A DNA stretch of 64,000 nucleotides from Arthrobotrys musiformis (GCA_036971715.1 JAVHJL010000007.1:2108001-2172000), one strand, 5' to 3'; shown: positions 10,861 through 22,570, numbered from the stretch's first letter. Notes: generated from the sequence alone by a model not told the origin. Program-made: numbers and translations.

Positions 10861-12774
10861 TTACTTCAAATCTCTGGCACGTATTTGCATCTTGGTTTCC
10901 GTATTCATGATATCTAGATAAACAAACCTCCAACTTGGAGGTCTTTCTTCCAGAGATTTGACATCATAATGCAACAACCACCATGAAATCAGGGTCCTCA
11001 ATTCGGTGGCGGCGAAAAACCTCCCCGGACTATTTATTTTGAAAAGAAATTAGCAGCCGCAGTATATGTAGAGCCAGGTCAGACTGCAACTCACCAGGAA
11101 TGAATACCCTGCCCGAACGCAAGGTAATCCTCAGTAACAGTAACCATGTATCTATCCAACTTCCTCTCCTTCTCATTTTGCGGCGTAACTTCCTCTTCCT
11201 CCTCAAGAGCGTGCCCACTACCGTCAACGATACCACCTCTGTAGAACCTAGTATACACATGCTCCTTCGCATGCTCATAAACTTCCTCATCTTCCATCTT
11301 CGCCTTTGCCGCGAAGGAAAACTGCGCTCCTTGCGGTAGATGCCATCCACAAGCCGTGGTGTACCCTTCTTTGGCGGTAACATTGCGTTCAGAGTGAATG
11401 GCACCGATAAGCGAGAGACGGACGGACTCTTTGAGGAAGGCATCCATATTATACAACCGCTGCATATATCGTTTGTTAAACTCATGCGGTGGCGGGAAGA
11501 CACGTATTATTTCTTCACGAAGCATTTCGCTAGGTGTCTGTTCACCCGGTTGAGTCTTGGAAGCGAGCCATGCTATATCGTAGAGAGTGTTACAGCCGGA
11601 GAGGGAAGTGGTGTGGATTGCAGCAAAGGCGACGGTAAGGACTCGGCCTGCGATAGCGTCAACGGTTGCAAAGCCGCCCCCACGAGTAAGTGAAGCTTCG
11701 ATCAGCCATTGCATCAAGTCGTTTGGACGCTCTGACTCCGGTACCCCTTGTTTGATGAGAGCAATGCGCTTTAGGATAACAGGTTCCAGGTGTTTGCGGG
11801 CTTTTCGGCGAAGACGGTATAGCGGAATGGCGAAAATCCGACCTAAAATTCTGCATTGTGTGCATGTGTGTCAACATTTTATGACAAGTTTTTAAAAAAA
11901 GTTGAGATGAGAAAGCAAGGGGTATAGTCTCGAGGCCGGACGGTGCACTTGCAAGGGGTAACTTACGGCCAAAGGAATTTCGGGAAGCAGTTCAATGCCA
12001 TGGCAGTGGGGAAAACGCCGATTGCATAATCAATGGTTGTATCAAGATACTCCTCATCACGGCATAACTCTTCACCTATAAACACCCTGTGGCTAGTTCT
12101 GGCAACAACTTTGAGAATCAAGTCGTACATCGTGACTGTTTGCCATCCCTTCTCGTCAGGCTTGGTCGCAAGCTTGGGTATATAATGCTTGAACGACAAA
12201 TCCAATTCTTCTACAATCGCAGGGGTTACCGCCGCAAGCTTGGCGGTAAGATCCTTGCGGATGATAGGGATATGGAACATGTCGGTTGCAACATATTTGT
12301 CAAGCGTATAGCGAACGGCGAGGGTCTAGAATTATATCACAGGTTAGAAAGTTAACTTCAGCAGTTTGGCGTCTATGACGGATGGAAACGACATACCTCA
12401 AGGGATCTAATCTGCATCACATTTCCCGGCAAATTCTTAACCTCAGACAAAATAGATGGGGGCATTATGACCATATCCCCATCAATAGCATGGATCATAA
12501 ATGGCTTTCCATTTTTATTGTACTTGTTGTATCCTTCTTCCATCCATGCGTAAGTATTGTTGAACGAGGCAAGCCGGGACCGAATCTTTGGAAAGAACCA
12601 TGGGTATGCTTTTGGGAGACCGATGACAGCTGGAGTTTCACCCGTTACAATATTGACAACTTTGGGTTTTCTATGGTTCGATATGGTCGAATAGACAACA
12701 TAGAGAACGACAGAAGAGACTGTGCATTCGATGAAGTGGGAGAGGACGAAGTCGGTAGCTGTTTGAACAATCAT
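10861..12774 (-). CDS. Cytochrome P450 monooxygenase, microsomal
   Basis: Four exons, complement(10861-11029, 11095-11850, 11967-12325, 12397-12774), give 553 aa. The start is the ATG at 12774; an upstream in-frame TTG is ignored. A hydrophobic N-terminal anchor (about residues 14-33) points to the ER membrane. The oxygen-activation helix reads AAIHTTS (322-328), with Ala-Ala where A/G-G is commoner. The K-helix ExxR is E387-x-x-R390. The heme loop FGQGIHSCPGRFF contains ligand Cys498 and is split by the last intron. The style is that of fungal ent-kaurene-oxidase-like and other secondary-metabolism P450s. For the third exon I used acceptor TGCAG at 11851, because the alternative TTTTAG seven bases downstream breaks frame. 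No biosynthetic partner gene lies within 15 kb on the right or 10 kb on the left, so it stands alone. Substrate unknown. Confidence 0.93.
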
Positions 12775-12896
12775 GGTGGGCAATGGAAGGACAACTGAGG
12801 TGACGTCTTGCTAGAGTCGACTAGTCAAGATAGACTCGGCGAAAGGAGAGACCTCGAGTTAATTATAAAAGACAGGAAAGATTTTAAAGAGGATAG

Positions 12897-12904
12897 TATT
12901 TATA
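12897..12904 (-). promoter_or_regulatory. TATA box of the P450 gene
   Basis: TATAAATA on the minus strand, 123-130 bp upstream of the P450 ATG, matches the TATAWAWR consensus and lies at a plausible distance. The transcription start itself cannot be seen. Confidence 0.4.
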
Positions 12905-13459
12905 CATTTAGAGAAGGAAGGTATGACAATCGCAAGGAATGCCAGTCCAAACTGCCTGTGCAGGCGCGGCGCCTGCAAGTTACTTAAGCACATCGTATTG
13001 CACCTTTATCCTAAATTCGAAGCTGCTTAAATTGCTGGAATTGAAGCATGGGTTGAAATGATCAAACCGCAAACTTGTACCAATACAGACAACGTCAGCG
13101 GGATGACCGGCGTAAGAAGGTTACTTTCAATTGCCACAAATCCCTATGAAGTGGGCCGCTAACATCTCGGTTGGGAGGAGAGTGATAATCAGCCACCGGT
13201 TATTGGTGGGCTAACTAGTTGACCAGCTCGCTAAATCGTTAGCCCTGACAATCGCGGGAAGAGTGATCTCTTGGAAATTTTGGGATCAAGGCAATTGGGA
13301 GTTAAAATCTGACTAATCATCGGAGAGTGCTGGCCCTAACGGTAGTTCAAGGTATTTGTTAAATTACTTTATTGTCCGTAAAATGCGCCAGTATATTTCC
13401 AGAATCCAGATTCTAACCCGGTATCGCAAATGTCGTGGTGTAATAACATGCAGTCCCGA

Positions 13460-13820
13460 CTAGGTGTAATTGGATAGCATGTCGATAAGTGTTATTTTAT
13501 ACGGGAGCGCGCACAAACGGTAACACAAGAAATGTGTATTTCCGAGACGCCTATTATGTATATTGTTTGGGTCCCCCATGTCCCCAAGCTTTCTAGGCAA
13601 GGCAAGATAGAAGGTATCGACATCTATCAGGATTCTGCCGGGCCCAAAGGTGCCGTTCAATGTTGGGAAATTGTCTCGCTGGGGAAGCAAATTCTCGGCC
13701 CCCTCATTCGGCATTACTAAGGCTGTTGCAGATACATTATTCGATTCCTTGAACACCGAGCTGGCGAAATCTAATCGACTGCCGGCCGCGTAGGCCTGCA
13801 GGCGACTAGTGAAGGGATTG
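13460..13820 (-). other. Possible orphan exon or gene relic
   Basis: An open frame of about 119 codons on the minus strand has protein-like composition (for example LLPQRDNFPTLNGTFGPGR and ILIDVDTFYLALPRKL) but no start codon near its head. It could begin at a splice acceptor near 13808. I do not recognise the family. It lies 0.7 kb upstream of the P450 on the same strand. It may be an exon of a decayed gene or a chance frame. The frame is seen; coding status is inference. Confidence 0.2.
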
Positions 13821-13989
13821 ATTTAATTTGGGGGCTGCTTACCAGGCTGTCAGACGGCCCACTTTCCTAGAGAGGACGTCGATATCGAAATCTGAGCCCT
13901 AACCCGACCCAAAAACAGAAGAATCTCTATTTCCAGGCTCCCCTTTCAATTGATTGAATTCCTCTGGCATCTCGAGCCTGTTCTTGCTA

Positions 13990-14027
13990 CCCCCAAAATG
14001 TTTCTGACGTCGGAAACGTTTTGGGGG
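13990..14027. repeat. 38-bp near-perfect palindrome
   Basis: The arms are CCCCCAAAATGTTTC (13990-14004) and GAAACGTTTTGGGGG (14013-14027). The eight central bases themselves pair around GACGTC, so the whole 38 bp folds on itself with only two non-Watson-Crick pairs, both T-G. A 14/15 match to the left arm recurs at 14242-14256. Confidence 0.75.
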
Positions 14028-15724
14028 CGCAGCAACACAAGTTTCATTGGTGAAGCAACTCCTGTTTCCAACGGGCTTCAAACAGGCCCCTATTTAGACC
14101 TAATCGGCTGCTTAGCGTGCTTGGGGGCTCTCCCCACGGTGGTGAAGCAGGCAAACAAGTTTCCTTTGCCAGATTCATGCGGGACATACGTATAGCGTAG
14201 CAGCTTAGAAGGTTGCTGTGGCCGTACGAGCTATAGGAGTACCCCCAATATGTTTCGACCGGAGTCGTTTTCTCGTAATGTTGCTTTAGATGTTAGAGAC
14301 AGAAAGCGTATGGGTCGGACCGCTGCTAAGGATTTCTCGACCGTTGGTTCGCTGCCGGCACCTGAATCCGCAGTTGGCATTGCATGGAACGAAAGCGCTT
14401 TTTTTTTTTTTTTTTTTTTTTGTTTAGTGAAGCTGTTATACCCAAACCGTGCTGGATAAGGGATCAAACTGCCTTTGATATTTGGGTCCCTTCCGAGAAA
14501 GCCGTCGCGGGTCGGGCGTTCGTCATCAATAAATACTGGCAGGAAGCCCAGTTCCTCAATCTTCTTTTGTGCAGCAGCAGCAGGCAAGCTAGTCTTCTTC
14601 GATTCAGTTGATACCGATTCCTGTCGTTTTCAATTCGACTTCAGTTCATTATTCTCCCTCGTTATACCGAATTGACTCTGGCAGTTATTTTTCTTCTTCT
14701 TCTCATTATAATATTATTCCCGGTTTCCGCTTCTTAATCATTTGAATTCTTTTCGATCCGGAGGGTGGCTTAATAATATATTAGATTATACTGATAATAA
14801 GCTACACTGATTCGTTTTCGGACGCATTGTTTGGTCTCGAGGTAAGCAGTATATATATCCCCACAGCACCTAGCATATTAGTTAGTATATCTACGGGTAT
14901 GTGAGCTCTCGGTGTAACCTGTCGCTCTTACAATTCCGATTGCGAGCACTGCAGCTACCGAGATATGGCCATATGGCATGGCCATGCAGCTAGAATTTGC
15001 CCGAGCTTTGTTCAACCTTGCATAAAGCTCCGTGAGAGATATACACTACCCCTCTACCCTCTTCCCCGTTGCTAGCCTCAGCTCGTGTCGACATTTGTCA
15101 AAATAGACGGACCTAGATCCGGCTTAACCGAAAACAATTTGTGATGGATGACCTTCCGCTTCTTTTTTTTTTTTGTTTTCTTCCTCTCTTTCCCCCCAGC
15201 TCCCCTTTGCTATTTGTGCGGTTGACACAGTGGGCTGACGTTGAAATCCCACGTTTTTTATTTTTATTCGCACAGACAAGCTCTTTGTGATATCATTCGC
15301 ATATTCTGCAGCTGTCAAAGCCAGCCCTTTTTGGTTTCAGCCGGTCTGATTAGTTGAAATTTCGATTCGATTCCATTTTTTGGAATAACCTACAGAAGCA
15401 TTATTCTGCAGAGGGTGTCACAAATTTGAAAAAGTTGTATAAACTCGACTATTCTTGCCTCGTCGAAGTTCGTGGAATTCTCGATTTAGGTCTTTTGCTT
15501 GCATATTTGGAAGACCTGTTTGCGTAAGTCCACCCCTCCAATCGCTGCACCTCGATCCCCATCTGGCCCGTGCCGGATCTCAAATTTCGTAGCTGCTATG
15601 GTAGCCAGTCGACGAGACAAGGTAGCCAGTAGCAGCAGGTATGATGGTGCGAAATGGCCTGCTCTTCCAGGAGCATTTTCAGATGGGCCCGAGTTCAGGG
15701 GTCCAGACGTAAGGCTTGCACTTG

Positions 15725-15858
15725 GCCGGCCGGCTGTGGACTTTAATGGGGATGATCGTGACGCCGAATTGCCAGCCGGGGGGCATGATGCCCCAGCGCT
15801 AGGTAGATAACTGCTACCTATGCAAGCAAGCTAGCTTGCAATGCAATGGCCATTGCAT
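15725..15858. repeat. Cluster of five short palindromes
   Basis: Consecutive inverted repeats: GCCGGCCGGC (15725-15734), GGGGCAT-G-ATGCCCC (15780-15794), TAGGTAG/CTACCTA with a 7-nt loop (15800-15820), GCAAGCTAGCTTGC (15826-15839) and ATGCAATGGCCATTGCAT (15841-15858). All but the third have no loop or a single central base. They lie 464-597 bp upstream of the NAD kinase ATG. Confidence 0.7.
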
Positions 15859-16130
15859 GGCATCAATCAATCAATCCGCAACAGCGACTGACGACATGAT
15901 ACAAGGAGGACTGTTTCTAATCGAGTTAATTTGGAGTTTAGTTTGAAGCCGAATTTCCGGGACCGACCACCAGCCGAAGTCAACTTACCTGGCAATTTTT
16001 AACGTTTGTTTGTTCAGTTGATCGATCAGATTCGATCAGAGGTTATCTTCCGCTTTCTCCGTCTAAGACCGAAGGGACCAATTGCTCGTCCAGGTAGTTC
16101 CAAGCCCAGCCCAGGTCGACTAGGTCCCAA

Positions 16131-16170
16131 CCTGTCCCAGCCTGTCCCAGCCTGACCAAACCTGCAGCAG
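16131..16170 (+). repeat. Four-unit 10-bp tandem repeat
   Basis: Four successive decamers each begin CCTG. The first two are identical (CCTGTCCCAG) and the next two are diverged. It lies about 150-190 bp ahead of the NAD kinase start, probably within its leader or core promoter. Confidence 0.5.
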
Positions 16171-16321
16171 CCATCGCCCGGCATCCCCACACCGCTCCTT
16201 ACTAACAATTACACGGCCTCCCACACCACGCCGCCCATTCCTTTGCTTTCCTTTCACAGCCCATCGCCAAAATTTCTTCCTATAAGAAGGCACTAGCAAG
16301 CGCCCAGCCATAAATTCCGCC

Positions 16322-18372
16322 ATGATGCCGCCAGTTGTGCCTCTGCAAATTATCCAGGCCGGTGCTACCGCTACCTCGCAATCGGGCTTTATTTTTGCTC
16401 CTGCTCCTGAAGGGCACGAGCAATCATCATCCACGTTCACGTCCACGGCCAACGGTACAAGTGGCCCATCATATGCATATGCCCAATCTATTCTCTCTCC
16501 AACGTCCATTCCTCTTCCAGTAACCCCTAAGATCACCTTGAATTGCTCTGCTTCGGACGGGGCCTTTGATCTTGAGCCAGTTAGCGATATAAAATCAAAC
16601 CCCTCGTCTCCGGATACCGTCGTAGCGGTCCCTGTTGATCCCCTGCCAACTTCAGCATCAGCTGCCACCACCACTACAAAAACTAGCTCGGAAACTAACA
16701 CTGTCGCCAATACATCAGACGAAGTTCCTCCTTCCTCTTCCTCTTCCTCTTCCAAAGCTGACCAAGCAGCTCTCCTCCCTCGCTCGAAATCCTTTTTGCA
16801 GCACCGAAAGGGTATTAAGTCTGTTGAAGTTCCTCGCCAGCGTATTCTTGAAGCTCTCATTGCTCGCCAGGCTGGCCCTCTGACGGCTAATCCGATGGCG
16901 GCACCTGGGGTAAAGTCTCCAGGTCTATGGGCACCTTCAAATCTCAACTTGGACACTCGAGGACGACAAGGTTTCATGGCCCTACAATCACCATGTTTCT
17001 ACCATCAGCGATTCGACCCTGTCATCGATGTCGAAAGGGTCGTGGACGAAATCGCACATCAAGATGAAATGAATATGTCTCATTCCGACTATCTAAAAAC
17101 AGCCACTAGTGTTAGGGAAATCAGCCGACAATTAAACCGACGAACAATCAAGTCGGCCGTCCAGAATGTTATGATTGTCACAAAGGCCCGGGACAACTCT
17201 CTTGTTGTCTTGACCAGAGAAGTTGCCCTATGGCTCATGAAGACACCACGATATGGCAAACCTCTTGGTGTCAATGTCTACGTCGACAAGAAACTCAAAG
17301 TATCAAGACGCTTCGACGCTGAGGGTCTAATTCGGGAGAACCCTGAACTCAATGGAAAGCTTCAGTATTGGACGCCCGATATGTGCTACAGTTCACCCGA
17401 CACCTTTGATTTGGTTCTCACCCTTGGTGGCGATGGAACAGTTCTTTTCACATCGTGGCTTTTCCAAGCCGTCGTTCCACCAATCCTAAGCTTTTCGTTG
17501 GGCTCTCTTGGCTTCCTAACAAACTTCAAGTTCGAGGAGTACAAGAGGCACCTGGACAAGGTCTTGAACGATGGCACAAGAGTTAGCATGAGAATGCGTT
17601 TCACTTGCACAGTGTTCAGAGCCGAACCTGGTGAGAACGAACCCATCGAGGGTGAGAGATTCGAAGTGTTGAATGGTAAGCTTTTTTTCCCCCTCCAATC
17701 TTACATACCTTGTGTAACCACACCTAGTGCTAGTGAAAACATACATGCTAACTGGTCTTCTTTCCCCTTCTAGAACTTGTCATCGATCGAGGCCCGTCGC
17801 CATACGTCTCTCATATGGAGCTCTACGGTGATGATGATCATATCACCACTGTCGCTGCTGATGGCTGCATCTTCTCCACGCCGACTGGTTCTACTGCCTA
17901 TTCCCTCTCCGCGGGCGGTTCTCTCGTCCACCCAGACATTCCAGCTATCCTTGTCACTCCAATCTGCCCGCACACTCTTTCTTTCCGCCCCATGATTCTT
18001 AGTGACTCTATGCTTCTCCGTGTCAACATTCCAGAAGGCTCTCGCGCCACAGCTTGGTGTAGTTTTGATGGTCGCGCCCGCCTTGAGCTTCGCCAGGGTG
18101 ACTACATCACCATCGCAGCATCCAAATACCCATTCCCCACCGTGCTCAGCCAGCCGCAGGAGTGGATTGATAGTATCCAAAGGACCCTGCAGTGGAACAA
18201 GCGTGCGGCTGCCCAGAAAGCTTTCGTGAAAAGCACCGGAGACTCTGAGCTTGACTTGGAAGATGAATGGGACATTGATACCACTGACGACAGTGGCGTC
18301 TACACCGATGATGGGGACGGAAGTGCATCTAGTCCTATGAGGAGGCAGATGAGCTTGTTGACCATGATGTAG
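16322..18372 (+). CDS. UTR1: NAD(H) kinase (ATP-dependent), Utr1-like
   Basis: Two exons, 16322-17675 and 17774-18372, give 650 aa, with a 98-nt intron (donor GTAAGC, acceptor CTAG). The enzyme phosphorylates NAD+ (and possibly NADH) to NADP(H), supplying reducing power for biosynthesis and oxidative-stress defence. Catalytic landmarks: GGDGT (369-373), NELVIDRGPSPY spanning the splice junction, and the glycine-rich block DGCIFSTPTGSTAYSLSAGG. The first ~150 residues are Ser/Thr/Pro-rich and disordered, with a poly-serine run. A conserved fungal segment RSKSFLQHRKGIKSVEVPRQ follows and may be regulatory. The C-terminus is acidic. No mitochondrial presequence is evident, so the cytosolic Utr1 type is favoured over Pos5. 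Two adjacent ATGs open the frame. The gene converges on RSM24. Confidence 0.94.
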
Positions 18373-19595
18373 GTTGGATTAGTATATCGTGTGTCGCCCT
18401 TTCTATATAGGCTGGCTTACTACCACCCATCCCTCGTAACTGTTTTTTTTTTTTTGTTTTGGCTTAACTGGTGTTTCTTTCCTTCTACTTCTTTCATATA
18501 CACTACTTCTTTTTGTAATTATATAATTAGCGTGACCGAACCTCTTGTGGTGTCCTTTTGCTACAGTGGCATTGGAGTTATTCCTTCCTTCCTTCCTTCC
18601 TTCAACATTTTCTTTTGCATTTTTTGATGTTTTGTGAAGCGCATATACACTGGAAAGGGGGTGTTTTTTGATTTTGATTACAGGAGTTTGATACATCCAT
18701 TCGTTCACTCGAATATCGTGGGGAGTGATTGCTACAATCATTTTTGATCAACCATCCGATTGGGGGTTTGTCTTTTTTTTCATTTGGACATGCATGCATA
18801 TATACCTACACCATTCCTACACCAAGTACATATATACTAGTTTCCCCCTGATTTCCCCCATTCACTTTTTTGTTCTTCTCATACATTTCATATTCCCGCA
18901 TTTGATACCGGGTGGGGGTCTTTTGTATAGACTGGTAGATGGAGTTGACTTTCTTTATTTCTTTTTTTTCTCTCTTTCCCTGAGACAGTTTCCCTCCGAT
19001 TTTGCAAGATTATAGCTCCCCGAGTCGCTTGTCGTATTACGTGGCATTCATGCAGATGTGCCCCATCGCGACCACCTTTGTTTTATCTTTAGATTCGAGT
19101 CATTTTTATCATGTGCCTGCCTAGGTATGCATGGGGCACGGGGTGGCTAGTTGATGTAGGATGGCCGTTACCCCAAGGTTCGGGTTGACAGCACCGTGCT
19201 TTGGGTATGGTTTCGGCGTTTACCATGCACTAGTACAGAAAACCAGGCTAAGTCTTGAGGCTGGACACCAGGCCAGCATCACTGGAAACTACATGAGCGG
19301 GGTTGGTGTCTTATATATACCCCAGGCTTCTCTCTCTTAGTGTTATATATATAATTCAGCAAAGCTGTGGAAGAGTTGGAGTCCGCATGGCTTGCATATA
19401 CACATCTTGAACTTCAAGAGCCGGTGCATTTCGTTTGATACGAAGTTCAGACATAAATCCAACATATTAACTCTAATATTTACATATTTTCTCCGTAATC
19501 CAGAATATATATGTGCAAGAAATCTTCCCTCAAAAAAAGACGAGGGGGGTATATATACAAAGCGGCTGAAGAGCACCAAAACGAAACATGCCAGC
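18373..19595. other. Spacer between convergent NAD kinase and RSM24
   Basis: 1.2 kb of 3' flanks, T-rich on the plus strand, with a TTCC tetranucleotide microsatellite (18581-18603) and a T run near 18441. No gene or RNA was recognised. Confidence 0.5.
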
Positions 19596-21526
19596 TTAGA
19601 CCACCGAAACAGGGATTTCTTCAGCTACGCGCTCCAAAGATGCAACGTCAACTCCTTCTGCCTGCTTCCCCGCCTCCAGCTCCAGTCTCTTTTGCTGTTG
19701 GGTTTGGTAATGGATGTAAATCTTCAATTGCTCCCATTGCCCGGGTGTGGCGTGTTTCTGCCAGTCCTTCAATCTCTTCAATTCTAACTTTTCCTTGGTC
19801 ATTCTCCATTCCTTTGGAAAGCTGGGTTGGGCCTTGAATGTGTGATGTCTAAAGTCGAAGGGAACATCTTCGAATGTATCCGTATCATCCTACACCGCCA
19901 TACCATTAGTATTTAATTGCATCCCTTTTGTTGTTTTTTTGCGAGGATTTACAAACCTTAGCCTCGATGACCAACTTATCCATCAACTCGCTCAGCCACC
20001 TCTTATTTTGGTGCTGGTGGTCGAACATCTCACAGCTGAATTTTAACAGCTTTGTTGTGGGGTTGTAGCGCGCACCGCAGAGTTTGATCAACTTGTCGGT
20101 TTGCACGCGGGTAAGTCCCAAATCCTCGGGACAGCACTCCATAACTACCTTCTTGTCTGTAGGATGTGAGACACCCATGTGTGTCGTGTATCTGAACCGT
20201 AAAACTTCGGCCGCCGTTGGCACCTTGAACGGTTTCACAAATTCTATAGGAGTAAAGGTTAGCTCTAGCACGGTACTTTAGGGGTAAGAGGGTGAGGGAA
20301 TAGATAGGGGACATACTCGACAACCTAGGCATGTCGTAAACTGCTAACCTGGCATACTTTCTTGCCTCACGGTGCTCCTCCAACTCGTCGTGCGCCATAC
20401 TACTCATATCCGTTGAATTCCAAGACCACATCATGGGATCCATGTCATCATCGTCCTCACGTTTCGACGGCGGGAGGAAAAACATATCCCTTGCCTGCTC
20501 TTGGCTCGGCCTCAAAGGTCTGCTCGCAAATTCCTCGGCGTGACCCATCTTTATCATCATCGTACGCAAGCCTTTTTCGCCCATTTCCTCGAGTTCGGGA
20601 TTTGATAGAGTTTCGGTAGCTTCAATGGCCTCGTCTGATAGATCACGAGATAACTCTTGACGGGTCTCGGTACGCTTTTGCGGCAGACGCATGACAGCGC
20701 GAGCATCATGTTCTGCCTGTTCCTCAGGCATCCCTTCAGCCACACGCAGCTTGATTTCCTCTTGCAACATTGCCTCTTCGTGCTTTTGAAGACGGATAAG
20801 ATCCTCCTTCATATCCCGTTCGGTTTCCTCGATGATGCGCTTCATGAAGTCTATTTCGTTCTCCGGTTCATCTTTGTCGCGCATGATGCTCATGATTTCA
20901 GATTCCGAGAAACCAACATTTCCGATCAAACTGTTGACCTCTGAGAGATCGGCCATGCCTTCTAGATCCTCCTCCGCTATATCCTCTGGTTTGAATGGGA
21001 CGAGACCGTGGGACTTGTACTTTGGATCGTCACGGAAGCGACCAGTGTTCGCCAATTGATCGAGTTCCTTATCCGTCATTTTAAGCTTGGAGAACAAGTT
21101 TTCTGCGGTAATCGGTTCGCGGGGGAGTTGCTTGAGCTTGAGGGCTTTACGAAGTTTAAACGGAAGGTTCTCGAGCTCCATCGGCGGCTGATCGTCCATA
21201 TCTCGTTCCTGGGACTCCGGCCAGCTCAAGAGTTCTCCGGCGGTGGGGACGCCATCGGCTTTAGCTTCAAGCTTTTTTCGTAAAATATCCCTCTCTTCGA
21301 GTTGTTTCATAACCCTCTTGACATTGATCTTGCCGTCGCTGTCGTACCAATCGATTTCTTTTTCTCCGGATTCGGTATATTTCTGGCGACATTGTTGGAA
21401 ACTTGCGAGCCTGTCGGCACGGTATATCGGACGGGGGGGTAGGTTGGCGGATGGGATTAATAGCCCACATTGTCGATTTGTCGTACGGCGGAGGGCCGCG
21501 GCTGCCCTCCGAGAAGATAAAGCCAT
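19596..21526 (-). CDS. RSM24: Mitochondrial small-subunit ribosomal protein Rsm24 (mS35)
   Basis: Three exons, complement(19596-19889, 19957-20243, 20317-21526), give 596 aa. The start is the ATG at 21526; an upstream in-frame TTG would add nine residues and is not used. The Arg/Ala-rich N-terminus (MALSSRRAAAALRRTTNRQ) is a typical mitochondrial presequence. The MRP-S28/mS35 domain begins near residue 404 (KPFKVPTAAEVLRFRYTTHM) and continues through ECCPEDLGLTRVQTDKLIKL. The final exon carries EDVPFDFRHHTFKAQPSFP, diagnostic of Rsm24. Between presequence and domain lies a highly charged region of over 300 residues, helical in parts (EEAMLQEEIKLRVAEGMPEEQAEHD). The yeast protein is about 319 aa, so this is a marked lineage extension. 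It is divergent from ALG13 and shares its 351-bp promoter region. Confidence 0.92.
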
Positions 21527-21877
21527 GATGGCGGAAATGCGGGTGAGGTCCAATTGAATTGTTGTTTCCTAAGACCCTCTTTTCACGCCATCATGTGGAG
21601 GGGCAAAGAGTATCAAGAAAGAAAAAACAAGGTGGGATGTCGTCTGAGTTAGAATTTTTGGCGTTGAGTTTCGCCAGAGCCTCAGAAATTGGCTGGGTTA
21701 AAATACCACGTGTCAACGCAAGATATATTCTCATCCTGAAACTTTCTTCCGTCTGCCCAGATCAACTGATCCCGGGAGAAGAATCCAGTCGTCGAGCAAG
21801 GTCTAACAGGACCATGAACCGACGGAGAGGAAGAAGTTGATTTGATTTTACCTTTTTTTACCCCATTTGAAACGACA
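21527..21877. promoter_or_regulatory. Bidirectional promoter of RSM24 and ALG13
   Basis: 351 bp separate the two divergent start codons. Both genes must be driven from here. No TATA box is obvious on either side, as expected for housekeeping genes. Confidence 0.55.
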
Positions 21878-22570
21878 ATGAGCCCTAGAGACGCAAATAC
21901 AGGAAGGGGTGTCTTCGTTACCGTCGGCACCACCGCTTTCGACGGCCTGATCAAAGCTGTTCTTGTCCCCGAGGTCGTCCTCCAGCTCAGCGGACTCGGG
22001 TATACGCATATCGGGGTGCAGTACGGTAGAGGCAAGGATGTTTACGACGCTTCATTCACCCCGGAGCTGAGTAGCACCGTCAAAGAGACCGGCATCTCCA
22101 TCGGCGGATTCGAGTACGAGGAGAGCAGCAGGATCACCGAGCTTATCCAAGAGGCGGATTTGATTATTAGCCATGCAGGTAGAGTCCCTTCGGACCCCTA
22201 ACAGACATCTCAGTTGTTGACGTATGTCCCTAGGATCTGGCACTATCCTCGACGCCCTTCGATATCAAAAGGCTATCATAGTCGTCCCAAACGAATCACT
22301 GATGGACAATCACCAAGCCGAGCTTGCGAAAGAGATGTCAAAACAAAAATATGTAATCCGGGGCAATCTAGAGTAAGCAATACAGACCCACAAGTGTTGT
22401 TGAGCCAATGTAACTAACTTTCGGTGGATAGTCAATTCGCCGCAAATATCGAGCTAGCGCAGACGTACAAGTTCAGACACTTCCCCCGAAGCGGGAGCAA
22501 AAAATTCGTCGAAGTGCTCGAAGACGAAATTGAAAAAGCAGAAAAAGATAAAATGTACGGAGAAGGGTGA
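21878..22570 (+). CDS. ALG13: UDP-GlcNAc transferase catalytic subunit Alg13
   Basis: Three exons, 21878-22178, 22234-22372 and 22432-22570, give 192 aa, with introns of 55 and 59 nt. Alg13 is the soluble half of the Alg13/Alg14 complex. On the cytosolic face of the ER it adds the second GlcNAc to dolichol-PP-GlcNAc in N-glycan assembly. It has the GT28 C-terminal fold: VFVTVGTTAFDGLI at the N-terminus, then ADLIISHAGSGTILDALR (crossing the first splice junction), then VVPNESLMDNHQAELAKE, the nucleotide-sugar binding signature. The length matches the family. An ATG at 21878 is used; the open frame extends upstream only through a TTG. No membrane segment is present, as expected, since Alg14 supplies the anchor. 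Confidence 0.95.

Larger units (their letters stand above)
12775..16321. other. 3.5 kb spacer rich in palindromes
   Basis: Divergent spacer between the P450 and NAD kinase genes. It holds a possible orphan exon (13460-13820, minus), a 38-bp palindrome (13990-14027), a 23-base T run (14399-14421), a group of five palindromes (15725-15858) and a decamer repeat (16131-16170), each listed separately. The last few hundred bases are probably the NAD kinase leader. Confidence 0.5.

Noticed and set aside
10861..12774. Secondary-metabolite cluster joining the P450 and the terpene synthase
   Set aside because: They are about 50 kb apart with many housekeeping genes between. No other tailoring or transport genes adjoin either one within the window.
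15499..15810. 103-codon frame upstream of the NAD kinase
   Set aside because: It overlaps the palindrome cluster, shows no protein features and has no splice link to the kinase frame. It could at most be an upstream ORF in the leader.
16120..16977. 285-codon frame antisense to the NAD kinase N-terminus
   Set aside because: It mirrors the Ser/Pro-rich coding strand, which seldom produces antisense stops. The sense frame carries a clear enzyme.
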